Assembly (NCBI GenBank): GCA_964348115.1
Contig: CAYGBY010000001.1
Location: forward strand, 1 to 58,940
Direction: 5' to 3'
Source: Azophilus sp964348115
Lineage (GTDB): Bacteria > Pseudomonadota > Gammaproteobacteria > Pseudomonadales > Azotimanducaceae
DNA: 58,940 bases
In this document: positions 35,233 through 43,351 of the stretch, in pieces
Layout: every line of letters begins with the position of its first letter
Numbering within the stretch: the first letter of the stretch is position 1
Notes under the pieces: generated by a model
Seen by the model: the letters and a program-made list of their open reading frames with translations, nothing else
The model's database searches: none
What the model was told of the DNA's origin: nothing
Program-made: the position numbers and the translations under genes

Positions 35233-36729
35233 TTAGCGCCGCTTGCGGTGCCGGACTAGGCGGTCCCGGCGGCGGCGTTGACGGGGGCTTAAGGGGTTGG
35301 GCTTGTTGGCGTAGGGGTTGGCGGTGGTCTTCAGGGTCAGGCGCAGCGGGCAGCCCACCAGGTTGAAGGCTTCGCGGAAGCCGTTTTCCAGATAACGTTG
35401 GTAGCTGGCCGGCAGGGCCTGCGCCTGATTGCCGTGGATGGCGATCTGCGGCGGGTGGGCGCCCAGCTTGTGGGCGTAGCGCAACTTGATGGCGCGGCGG
35501 CGCACGGCGGGCGGCGGGTGGGCCGCCAGCAGGTCCTGCAGCGCCAAGTTCAGGGCTTGGGTGCTGACCGCGAAGCTGCCGGCCGCATGGACCGCCTGCA
35601 CTTCCGCCATCAGGCGCGCCACCCCTTGCCCGCGCAGGGCGGAGATGCAGCGCAGGGGCGCCCAGGGAATGAAGGCCAGCCGCCGCGCCAGCACCTCCCG
35701 ACGCTGACGTTTCTGCGCTGCGTTCAGGGCATCCCACTTGTTCACCGCCACCACCAGCCCGGCGCCGGCGTCCGCGGCCAGTTTCAGCACATGCAAATCC
35801 TGGTCCACCACGCCTTCCCGGCCATCGAGCACCAGGATGACCGTGTGCGCCCGCTGCATGGCGTCCAAGGACTTGACCACGGAGAACTTCTCCACCACGC
35901 CCGTCACCCGGCCCTTGCGTCGCACCCCGGCGGTGTCGATCAGCAGAAAGCGGGCCCCGTGCGCCTGAAAGGGTATTTCCACCGCATCTCTGGTGGTGCC
36001 CGGATGATCGTGGACGATCTGCCGCTCCTCCCCCAACAGGCGGTTGATGAGGGTGGATTTGCCCACGTTCGGTCGGCCCACGACGGCGGTGCGGATATGA
36101 TCCGAGTTCTGCTCCTGGGGTGCCGCCGCCCTCCGGCTCAGGGCGGCCAAGGCCTTGTGTCCGATATGATCCGAGTCCTGCTGGGGCGTCGCCGCCGGCA
36201 GCAGATCCGCCAAGGCGCCAGTTAGGGCGGCAAGGCCGCGCCCCTGGCTGGCGGACACCAGTTGCATCCGCGCACAGCCGAGCCGGGCGAACTCCGCCAC
36301 GACGCCATCGGGGTCCAGGCCGTCCACCTTGTTGACCACCAACACCAAGGGCGCTCCATTGCGCCGCAGGCGATCGGCGATGGCCTCGTCACCAGCCGTG
36401 AGCCCGGCCCGGGCGTCCACCACAAACAGTACGCCAGTAGCCTCCGCCAGGGCGGCATCCGCCTGACGGCCGATCAGTTCGGCAAAGGCCCCGCCAGCCG
36501 CCAATCCGCCGGTGTCCACCAGCAGGCACGGCTTGCCGTGCAGCACCGTGCGCCCGTACTGCCGGTCGCGGGTGAGGCCGGGCACATTGGCCACCAAGGC
36601 GGAGCGGGCGCCCATGAGCTTGTTGAACAGGGTGGACTTGCCCACGTTGGGCCTGCCCACCAGCACCAGGACACCCGGGGTGGATGAGGCGCCGGGCGCC
36701 GCCGCTGGGGCCGACTGCCTAGCCGGCAT
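35233..36729 (-). CDS. der: Ribosome-associated GTPase Der (EngA)
   Basis: 498 residues from the ATG at 36729; an in-frame GTG at 36756 is possible. Two G domains in tandem: G1 motifs VGRPNVGKSTLFNKL and VGRPNVGKSTLINRL, DTGG and DTAG, NKVD and NKWD, followed by the KH-like C-terminal domain (RLTLKTTANPYANKPNPL) and a basic tail. Der assists 50S assembly. The linker between the G domains contains a duplicated DSDHI/NSDHI segment. Last gene of the conserved ndk-to-der block. Confidence 0.94.
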   Translation of the reverse strand: MPARQSAPAAAPGASSTPGVLVLVGRPNVGKSTLFNKLMGARSALVANVPGLTRDRQYGRTVLHGKPCLLVDTGGLAAGGAFAELIGRQADAALAEATGVLFVVDARAGLTAGDEAIADRLRRNGAPLVLVVNKVDGLDPDGVVAEFARLGCARMQLVSASQGRGLAALTGALADLLPAATPQQDSDHIGHKALAALSRRAAAPQEQNSDHIRTAVVGRPNVGKSTLINRLLGEERQIVHDHPGTTRDAVEIPFQAHGARFLLIDTAGVRRKGRVTGVVEKFSVVKSLDAMQRAHTVILVLDGREGVVDQDLHVLKLAADAGAGLVVAVNKWDALNAAQKRQRREVLARRLAFIPWAPLRCISALRGQGVARLMAEVQAVHAAGSFAVSTQALNLALQDLLAAHPPPAVRRRAIKLRYAHKLGAHPPQIAIHGNQAQALPASYQRYLENGFREAFNLVGCPLRLTLKTTANPYANKPNPLSPRQRRRRDRLVRHRKRR

Positions 36730-37046
36730 ATTGCGCCAAGCCCCTTGTTGGTTCACAGGATATCATTCTTTTTCAACGGGTTGTGTGCAAATCCAGGAGC
36801 TTGGCCGCGGCACGAATTGCGCTGGCCGCGCCCCGCCGGTCTTTCGGCCCAATGCGCATTCATGCTCCCTCAAGCATAGGCGCCGCCATGCATCTGTGCA
36901 GGTTCCCCCCTGCACCCTCCGCTGAAGACTCATCACCTGCGGGGGCCCTCGCAGGCAAACGAAAATTCTGGCGCGGTCGTCGGGGCGCTTGGTGCGATAC
37001 GCCGCTTAGTGGGAGGCTTGCCGGCTGCGCCCGCAGGGGGCCGAGG
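36730..37046. other. Intergenic region between bamB and der
   Basis: 317 bases with no convincing ORF or repeat on either strand. It should hold the der promoter unless transcription continues from bamB. The sequence is GC-rich with several short inverted repeats near 36920-36960 (CCTGCGGGGGCCCTCGCAGG), which could form a hairpin after bamB transcripts. Confidence 0.4.
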
Positions 37047-38300
37047 CTATCGGGCGTCGATTTCCAGGGCGTACAGGGCGCCGGAGTTGCCCAGCACATA
37101 CAGAGTGCGGCCTTCCGCCACGGCCATGGCTGAACGCAGCCCGTCGCCATCGAGCTTGCGGCGCGCCACAAAACGTCCATCGCTCTGCGCCAGCACATGC
37201 AGATGGCCCTCATCGTCCCCAACCACCACGTAGTTGTTGAACGCCACCGGGCTGGATACCTTACGGCGATACAGCCCTTCCTGCCGCCAGACTTCCTCCG
37301 AAGTCTGCGCATCGAAGGCAACCACCACATCGTTTTCATCCACCAGATAGACTTGGTCGTAGCCGCTGGCCAAGTCCAGATAACTGGACATCTCCCGCTG
37401 CCACGCCAAGGCGCCGTCGCTGCGCCGCAGGGCCTTCAGCCGCCCTTGGTAGGACACGGCGTACAGGATAGGCCCAGCCAGCAAGGGGGTGCCGTCCACA
37501 TCCACCATGCGGTCCAGTTCGGACCGGCCTTCCGGGAGCATCACGCGGTGCTCCCACAGGGGTTCGCCGTTATCCGTCTTGATGGCGCTGAGCATGCCGT
37601 TGGCGAAGCCGGCGTACACGATGTCGTCCGCAAACACGGGCGCAGCGCCGCCGCGCAATGTCAGCACCGGCACCTGGTTGTCGAAGCTCCAGCGCTGTGC
37701 GCCATCCGTCAGTTCCAAGGCCAACAGCCGCCCGTCGATGGTCTGGACGAACACCGCGTCATCTCCCACCGTTGGCCGGCTGAGGATCTCGCTGCCCGCG
37801 TAGGCTCGCCAGACTTCGCTGCCGTCCCCTGCGGACAGGGCCACCAAGGCGCCTTGGGTGGTGCCGATGAACACCAAGCCGGCGCCGGCGCCGACCCCGC
37901 CGCTGACGAAGCTGGGGTCCTTGCGGTCGAACAGCTTGATGCCTCGCAACATGCCGCCACGCTGCCCGCTTTGGGCAATTTCCGTACGCCAGATGCGCTT
38001 GCCGGTGAACCTATCCCGGGCCTCCACCAACCCATAGCCGTCGGCGGCAAACACCCGGTCAGCCAACAAGGATGGGCCTAGCCGCAGGTACTTGCGGCCC
38101 AGCCCCTTGCCGATTGACACCCGCCACAGTTGCCGCACCCGCGCCTCCTCCGTGAAGGATTTCAGCTCAGCGGGCTTCAGAATGTCCCCTTCCTCGTCTT
38201 TGCCGCCCACGCCTGGCACCCAAGAGAACCAACTGCAGCCGCCCGCCGCCAAAGCCAGAAAGAAGGCCGCCAACAGCAAGCAGTTGCGTTTAGGATTCAT
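37047..38300 (-). CDS. bamB: Outer membrane assembly lipoprotein BamB
   Basis: 417 residues from the ATG at 38300, which puts the signal peptide and lipobox (LLLAAFFLALAAGGC) at the N-terminus; upstream in-frame starts lie inside yfgM. It is a beta-propeller of PQQ-like repeats: GLVFIGTTQGALVALSAGDGSEVWRAYAG, AVFVQTIDGRLLALELTDGAQRWSF, IVYAGFANGMLSAIKTDNGEPLWEH. BamB joins BamA in folding outer-membrane proteins. Its start overlaps the yfgM stop by 11 bases. Confidence 0.93.
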   Translation of the reverse strand: MNPKRNCLLLAAFFLALAAGGCSWFSWVPGVGGKDEEGDILKPAELKSFTEEARVRQLWRVSIGKGLGRKYLRLGPSLLADRVFAADGYGLVEARDRFTGKRIWRTEIAQSGQRGGMLRGIKLFDRKDPSFVSGGVGAGAGLVFIGTTQGALVALSAGDGSEVWRAYAGSEILSRPTVGDDAVFVQTIDGRLLALELTDGAQRWSFDNQVPVLTLRGGAAPVFADDIVYAGFANGMLSAIKTDNGEPLWEHRVMLPEGRSELDRMVDVDGTPLLAGPILYAVSYQGRLKALRRSDGALAWQREMSSYLDLASGYDQVYLVDENDVVVAFDAQTSEEVWRQEGLYRRKVSSPVAFNNYVVVGDDEGHLHVLAQSDGRFVARRKLDGDGLRSAMAVAEGRTLYVLGNSGALYALEIDAR

Positions 38301-39027
38301 CGTCAAGCCCGGAAGCGTCCTCGGGGATGGGGGCCTGGGTTGTTGCGACTCCCGCATGCGCGTCTCCATCGTCCTCTTGGGAAGCGTCGTCGGGCATTGG
38401 GGCCTGGGTTGCTGCGGGCGCGGTGTCATGGGCTTTCATCTCCAGAATGGGCCGTTGTTGGTCCGCGCCCACTTCCGCCAGGGCGGAGTTGTAGGCTTCG
38501 TGGGCGCGTTCGCGTTCACCTTGGGCAAGGTGGATGTCCCCCAATAGCTCCTGCAGCTGCCAGCGCCCCCCCGCACTGCGCACCGCGGCCAAACTGGCCA
38601 GGGCGGCCTCGCTATCGCCCTGCTGCTGCTGCAGGCGGGCCAGGCGCACATAGGCAAGATCCTTGAGCGCAGTGGGCAAGTCGCCCTCCGCCACTTGCCG
38701 CAGCAGGCCTGCGGCGGCGTCGATCTCGCCCGCCTCCAGGGACTCCCCAGCCCGCTGCATCAGGGTGAAGGCCTGGTAGCCTGTGCTGGCTGCCGACGCG
38801 TCGATCTGCGCGGCCAAAGCGTCCCGCTGCTCCCCTTCGGCGGCCAAATAGGCTTCGAAAAGTTCGGATGCCGCCTGCCGCCCTTCGGTCTGGGCGCCGC
38901 CGTACCAGCGCCAGCCGACCACCGCCGCCAAGGCTAGCGCCAAGGTGATCAGCAAGCCCGTGCCATTTTGCCGCCACCAGGTCTTCAGGCGATCCAACTG
39001 TTCTTCTTCGGACAGGTAATCAGCCAC
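38290..39027 (-). CDS. yfgM: YfgM-type periplasmic chaperone-like TPR protein
   Basis: 245 residues: YLSEEEQLDRLKTWWRQNG, one membrane anchor (LLITLALALAAVVGWRWYG), then TPR helices typical of YfgM (FEAYLAAEGEQRDALAAQI, YVRLARLQQQQGDSEAAL, LLGDIHLAQGERERAHEAY). YfgM works with PpiD at the SecYEG translocon. The C-terminal tail is an acidic extension with a duplicated TQAP-P-DAS motif. Confidence 0.88.
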   Translation of the reverse strand: MADYLSEEEQLDRLKTWWRQNGTGLLITLALALAAVVGWRWYGGAQTEGRQAASELFEAYLAAEGEQRDALAAQIDASAASTGYQAFTLMQRAGESLEAGEIDAAAGLLRQVAEGDLPTALKDLAYVRLARLQQQQGDSEAALASLAAVRSAGGRWQLQELLGDIHLAQGERERAHEAYNSALAEVGADQQRPILEMKAHDTAPAATQAPMPDDASQEDDGDAHAGVATTQAPIPEDASGLDDES

Positions 39028-39028
39028 T

Positions 39029-40411
39029 TCAATGTCTCATTGCCGGTGGGTCGCCGGCTGCCGTCAAACGCCGTGCGGGGCCAGCCTCCCTTAGCCCAGG
39101 ACTCACGGACGGGGAGAAGTCCAAGAGTTCCTCTGTCAAACGCCGTGCGGGGCCGTCCTCCCTTAGCCGGGCCGGCACTTCGCCGGCCGTCAAGGTCTCT
39201 TGGGGCCCGTCATTGCGCAAATCCTTCAGCGCAATGCGATTTTCGCGCACTTCGTCGTCCCCAAACAACAGGGCCCAACGGGCGCCGCACTGGCTGGCCC
39301 GCCGCAACTGGTTTTTCAGCCGCCCGCCGCCGGTGTGTAGGCGAAAGCGCAAACCTGGCGCGCCTTGGCGCAGCGTCTGCACCGCTTGCAAGGCGTGGCC
39401 CTGATGCTGCGGTGAAAGTACGCAACAGTACACATCCACCCGCGCCGGCCCATGGCCGCCATGCACGGCCTCATGCAGCAGCACGGTGCGGTCCAATCCC
39501 AGCGCAAAGCCGACGCCGGGCGTGGGCTTGCCGCCAAGCATCTCCACGAGCCCATCGTAGCGCCCGCCGGCGCACAGGGTGCCTTGGGCGCCTAGACGTC
39601 GGGTGGTCCATTCGAACACGGTTTTGCCGTAGTAGTCCAGGCCCCGCACCAGCAAGGGGTTCAGCACATAGGGGATGCGCAATGTTCGCAGCAGGCTGGT
39701 GAGCGCTTCAAAGTGCGCCGCGCTTTCCGCATCGATATAGTCCTGAAACTTGGGCGCATCGGCCAGGATCGCCTGGGTGTTCGGCGCCTTGCTGTCCAGA
39801 ATGCGCAAGGGATTGCGCTCCAGGCGGCGGGCGCTGTCCGCGTCCAGCTCCGCCTGGCGAGGGCGCAGGTACGCCACCAGGCTGTCCCGCCAGCGGGCCC
39901 GGGCCTGCGGGGCGCCGAGGGTGTTCAGCTCTAGCTGGATTTCCTCCTGCAGCCCCAGGACGCGCCAGATTTCCGTGCCCATTTGGATGAGTTCGGCATC
40001 CACATCCGGCCCGGGCAGGCCCAAGGCCTCCGGCGAGATCTGCTGGAACTGCCGATAGCGGCCCTTCTGAGGGCGCTCATGGCGAAACATGGCGCCGCGG
40101 TAGTAAACCCGCTGCGGCCCGTGATGCAGCACGCCGTTGTCGATTAGGGCGCGGACGCAGGAAGCGGTGCCCTCCGGGCGCAGGGAGATGCTCTTGCCGC
40201 CGCCATCAGGCAGGCTGAACATCTCTTTCTCCACGATGTCGGTGGCGCAGCCGATGCTGCGCCTGAACAGCTCCGTCTCCTCCAGCAGGGGCAGTTGCAA
40301 TTCCTCGTAGGCGAAGCTGTCCAGAACCGCCACGATGGCTTGCTCCACCGCACGGAACCGCGCCGCTTCTTCGGGCAGCAGATCCCGCATGCCCCGCACC
40401 AGGCGCGCCAC
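39029..40411 (-). CDS. hisS: Histidyl-tRNA synthetase
   Basis: 460 residues. Class II motifs: VRGMRDLLPEEAARFR at the N-terminus, motif 2 in YRGAMFRHERPQKGRYRQFQQISPE, the histidine-specific GLDYYGKTVFEW, motif 3 in GVGFALGLDRTV, then the anticodon-binding domain. About 36 residues longer than the usual 424. The extra C-terminus contains a duplicated segment (LREDGPARRLT / LREAGPARRLT). ispG, normally between rodZ and hisS in gammaproteobacteria, is absent. Confidence 0.93.
   Translation of the reverse strand: MARLVRGMRDLLPEEAARFRAVEQAIVAVLDSFAYEELQLPLLEETELFRRSIGCATDIVEKEMFSLPDGGGKSISLRPEGTASCVRALIDNGVLHHGPQRVYYRGAMFRHERPQKGRYRQFQQISPEALGLPGPDVDAELIQMGTEIWRVLGLQEEIQLELNTLGAPQARARWRDSLVAYLRPRQAELDADSARRLERNPLRILDSKAPNTQAILADAPKFQDYIDAESAAHFEALTSLLRTLRIPYVLNPLLVRGLDYYGKTVFEWTTRRLGAQGTLCAGGRYDGLVEMLGGKPTPGVGFALGLDRTVLLHEAVHGGHGPARVDVYCCVLSPQHQGHALQAVQTLRQGAPGLRFRLHTGGGRLKNQLRRASQCGARWALLFGDDEVRENRIALKDLRNDGPQETLTAGEVPARLREDGPARRLTEELLDFSPSVSPGLREAGPARRLTAAGDPPAMRH
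39063..39168. repeat. Direct repeat inside the 3' end of hisS
   Basis: Two near-identical copies of about 34 bases, starting GTCAAACGCCGTGCGGGGCC at 39063 and again at 39135 (72 bases apart). They encode the duplicated LRE-GPARRLT segment in the C-terminal extension of HisS and keep the frame open. Confidence 0.85.
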
Positions 40412-40413
40412 GG

Positions 40414-41298
40414 CTAGCGGCCCAGCACTAAGGAGGCCACTTGGTTTTCCTCCGTGTGCTGGCGCAAAGATACGGCCTCTCCGTTAAACCGCAACGTAAT
40501 GCCTGGGGCGTAGCCGAGCACCAAATGAAACGGCCCTTGACCCTCCAGCCGCCACAGTTCGCCTTGTCGCCCTTCCGCGGCATATAGCTGCTTGGCATCG
40601 GTGTTGCGCACTTCCACCCAGCTCTTCCCCGTAAAGGCCAACTCCAGTTCGTCCTCGCCGTCAGGGGTGATGCGCACGTGGCGCTGCAGCAACTGCGGGC
40701 CGGTGGGCAAGTCGTCCGCCCCGGTCGGCGGGCTGTCTTGGGGCGCTGGTTCAGCCGGCGAGGGCGCACTGTCGGGCCGTGGCGATGGTCCACTACGTGG
40801 AGCAGCTTCACGGAGCGCTGGTTCAGCTGGCAAGGGCGCACTGTCGGGGACTGCTGTGGTGGGCTGGGCCGGCGTCTGCGGCGCCCCATCGCCGCCATTC
40901 TCAAGGAAGGGCTTCGTCCACCAGACAAACGCCGCGCCCGCCACCAACAGCAGGATGATGGCCCCCATCAGGCCGAGGCGGCGAAGATGGCGCTTGTCCA
41001 GATCGCCCCAGCGCGCGGCTTCGCCCGTGGGCGGGTTGTGGGACGACGCTGGGGCGAGGTCGTCGTAGGCCTGCAGCAGGGCGTTTTGATCCACAGCCAG
41101 GAAACGGGCGTAGTTGCGGATGTAGCCGCGCACGAACACGGGCGACGGCAATTGCTCCCAGTCCTCAGCCTCGAGCGCCCGCACGGTGGCAGCTGTAAGG
41201 AATAGGGCGTCAGCGACCTGATCGACGGGCAGCTCGCGAGCTTCGCGGCCTTGGCGCAGGGCGGCGCCAAGCCGCTGATCTTCCTCCGCCACCGCCAT
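40414..41298 (-). CDS. rodZ: RodZ-type cell-shape protein
   Basis: 294 residues: cytoplasmic HTH domain (LGAALRQGREARELPVDQVADALFLTAATVRALEAEDW), juxtamembrane basic stretch (DKRHLRRLG), one membrane helix (MGAIILLLVAGAAFVWW), a Pro/Ala-rich periplasmic linker with duplicated PLPAEPA/SPAEPA blocks, then the DUF4115 domain (ELELAFTGKSWVEVRNTDAKQLYAAEG ... LVLGYAPGITLRFNG). RodZ links MreB to the cell wall machinery. Two bases separate its stop from the hisS start. Confidence 0.88.
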   Translation of the reverse strand: MAVAEEDQRLGAALRQGREARELPVDQVADALFLTAATVRALEAEDWEQLPSPVFVRGYIRNYARFLAVDQNALLQAYDDLAPASSHNPPTGEAARWGDLDKRHLRRLGLMGAIILLLVAGAAFVWWTKPFLENGGDGAPQTPAQPTTAVPDSAPLPAEPALREAAPRSGPSPRPDSAPSPAEPAPQDSPPTGADDLPTGPQLLQRHVRITPDGEDELELAFTGKSWVEVRNTDAKQLYAAEGRQGELWRLEGQGPFHLVLGYAPGITLRFNGEAVSLRQHTEENQVASLVLGR

Positions 41299-41304
41299 GG
41301 CCCC

Positions 41305-42492
41305 TCATCCCACAGCCAAAATGCGCCCCGACGCCGCTTGGCGCTTGGCGCGGCCTAGGGTGCGCTGGGCCTGGGCGGCGCTGGGCGCGACTTGGCTGCC
41401 AGCTTGCATCCGCCGGGCCTGATGGCGTGCTTGCCGTTTGGTGCGGTCCGCCACTGCGCCCACCAACTGGCCGCAGGCGGCGTCTATGGCATCCCCTCTG
41501 GTGGTGCGCAGCATGGCGGCGTAGCCGGCATTCAGCAAGATGGTTTGGAAAGCGCGCACGGCCTCTGGCGCAGGCCGCTGAAAATCCGCGCCGGGAAAGG
41601 GATTGAACGGTATCAGGTTGATCTTGCAGCGCAGCCCCACAAGCAAGTCCGCCAGTTGTCGTGCTTGGGCGAGACTGTCATTGACGCCCTTCAGCAAAGT
41701 GTACTCCATGGTCAGCGCCCGGCGCCACCCCAAGCCGCTTAGATAGTGGCGGCAGGCAGCCAGCAGCTCGGCCAGCGGGTATTTGCGGTTCAGGGGCACC
41801 AGTTCATCGCGCAGCGCATCGGTGGATGCGTGCAGGGAAACGGCCAGGGATACGTCGCTGACCGCAGCCAGGCGATGTATGGCGGGCGCTACGCCGGCGG
41901 TGGAGATGGTCACCCGCCGCTTGGAGATGCCGAAGGCTAGATCGTCCGTCATCAGGTTGACGGCGCGAAGCACGGCCCGGAAGTTCAACAGAGGCTCCCC
42001 CATGCCCATGAGCACCACATTGGTGACGCGTTCGCCCCGCTGCCGCAAAACTTGGTTGGCCAGCCAGACCTGGCCGATGATCTCGGCGGTGGAGAGGTTG
42101 CCGTTGAAGCCCTGCTTGCCGGTGGCGCAGAAGGCGCAGTCCAACATGCAGCCCACCTGGGAGGATACGCACAGGGTGTAGCGACCGCGCTCCGGTATCA
42201 GCACTGTCTCCACGCAGTCCCCGTTGCCCACCCGCATGGCCCACTTGACCACGCCATCCTCCGCCTCCTGGCGGCTGGCTGCGGTTGGAAGCGCAAAGTG
42301 CGCGTTGCCTTCCAGCCAGGCGCGCAGGCTCTTGGCAAGGTCCGTCATGGCCGAAAAATCCAGGCAGCCGCGCTGGTAGGCCCATTTCATCACCTGCCGG
42401 GCGCGGAAGGGGCGATGGCCAGCGGCCGCAAAGTAGGCCTCTAGGCCTTGACGGTCGAAGTCGAGCAGGTTGGTTGGTTGGGCGGCTTGCAT
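41305..42492 (-). CDS. rlmN: Dual-specificity 23S rRNA/tRNA methyltransferase RlmN
   Basis: 395 residues from the ATG at 42492 (MQAAQPTNLLDFDRQGLEAYF); the open frame upstream overlaps ndk and has unlikely composition. The radical-SAM cysteines are C115, C119 and C122 in VGCMLDCAFCATGKQGF, and the later MEYTLLKGVNDS and MLRTTRGDAIDAACGQL (methyl-carrying Cys) are typical. It methylates A2503 of 23S rRNA and A37 of some tRNAs. The basic C-terminal tail is longer than usual. Confidence 0.92.
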   Translation of the reverse strand: MQAAQPTNLLDFDRQGLEAYFAAAGHRPFRARQVMKWAYQRGCLDFSAMTDLAKSLRAWLEGNAHFALPTAASRQEAEDGVVKWAMRVGNGDCVETVLIPERGRYTLCVSSQVGCMLDCAFCATGKQGFNGNLSTAEIIGQVWLANQVLRQRGERVTNVVLMGMGEPLLNFRAVLRAVNLMTDDLAFGISKRRVTISTAGVAPAIHRLAAVSDVSLAVSLHASTDALRDELVPLNRKYPLAELLAACRHYLSGLGWRRALTMEYTLLKGVNDSLAQARQLADLLVGLRCKINLIPFNPFPGADFQRPAPEAVRAFQTILLNAGYAAMLRTTRGDAIDAACGQLVGAVADRTKRQARHQARRMQAGSQVAPSAAQAQRTLGRAKRQAASGRILAVG

Positions 42493-42505
42493 GGCGGCTT
42501 GCGCG

Positions 42506-42934
42506 CTAGGGGCGGGCGTGGATTTCCTCCGGCGCAAAGAAATAGGCGATCTCCCGGGCAGCGGAGGCGGGTGAATCCGACCCGTGCACGGCGTTGGCGT
42601 CCAAGGATTGCGCAAAGTCCGCACGGATGGTGCCGGGATCGGCTTTGGCCGGATCCGTGGCGCCCATCAGCTGGCGGTTCCCGGCGATGGCGTCCTCCCC
42701 TTCCAACACCTGCACCAGAATTGGCCCGGAAGTCATGTAGGCGCATAGGCTGGCGAAGAACGGCTTGCCCTGGTGCTCTGCGTAGAAGCCGGCGGCTCGC
42801 TCCTGGCTAAGCCTGAGCATCTTGGCGGCGACGATGCGCAAGCCACCGCCTTCCAGGCGGGCGCAGATATCCCCGATGTGGTTGCCGGCCACCGCATCCG
42901 GCTTGATGATGGAAAGTGTGCGCTGCAAGGCCAT
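42506..42934 (-). CDS. ndk: Nucleoside diphosphate kinase
   Basis: 142 residues, the standard length. LQRTLSIIKPDAVAGNHIGDI at the start and the phosphate-accepting His117 in NAVHGSDSPASA. It balances NTP pools. Top of the ndk-rlmN-rodZ-hisS-yfgM-bamB-der block; an element A copy lies 63 bases upstream, in or near its promoter region. Confidence 0.95.
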   Translation of the reverse strand: MALQRTLSIIKPDAVAGNHIGDICARLEGGGLRIVAAKMLRLSQERAAGFYAEHQGKPFFASLCAYMTSGPILVQVLEGEDAIAGNRQLMGATDPAKADPGTIRADFAQSLDANAVHGSDSPASAAREIAYFFAPEEIHARP

Positions 42935-42997
42935 GCTGGTCTCCTAGGCTGATTCGGCCAACGATTCCGGCAGCACCTTTGCCCCTGCCGGTATGCT

Positions 42998-43258
42998 GGG
43001 GAACCTCTGAACAAGTCGCGTTCGCCCAGCGCCCCGCTCTCAGCAGCGGGAGATGGCGTTGCGGCCATGGGAAGGCAATCCTCAGAGCAGAGGGCATTCC
43101 ACGGTCCGTACGCCGCGGAGCGCCCTTCGGGAGGGCCTAAATGGCGCGCTGGCTGTGTTGCGGCTCATTGTGTGGGGGTAAGCCACACGGCTTCGCCGCG
43201 CCTTGCCATCACGCCTTTTAGCCTCCTCTGGGCTTCCGGGACTTGTTCAGAGGTTCCC
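42998..43258. mobile_element. Element A, best-preserved copy (about 260 bp)
   Basis: Near-perfect terminal inverted repeats of 19 bases: GGGAACCTCTGAACAAGTC and GACTTGTTCAGAGGTTCCC. The interior holds the GCGCCCTTCGGGAGGGCCTA hairpin segment and GCGCCTTGCCATCACGCC. Right flank TAG, left flank CTG; a clean target duplication is not visible. It occupies most of the 417-base gap between ndk and the acyl-CoA ligase gene. Confidence 0.85.
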
Positions 43259-43351
43259 TAGTGGACCCGCACTAAGCCGAAATGGCGCACATTATACGCT
43301 TTGGCCACAAAACTTCGGGGCAATTTCAGAACAGCCCACCGTCCGCTCAAT

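Noticed and set aside
34982..35737. Long minus-strand open frame (about 250 codons) over the end of der
   Set aside because: It overlaps the conserved der 3' end in another frame and its translation is Arg/Pro/Gly-rich without family likeness.
36060..36180. Duplicated DSDHI segment in der as a sign of a disrupted gene
   Set aside because: The frame and both G domains are intact; the duplication lies in the variable inter-domain linker.
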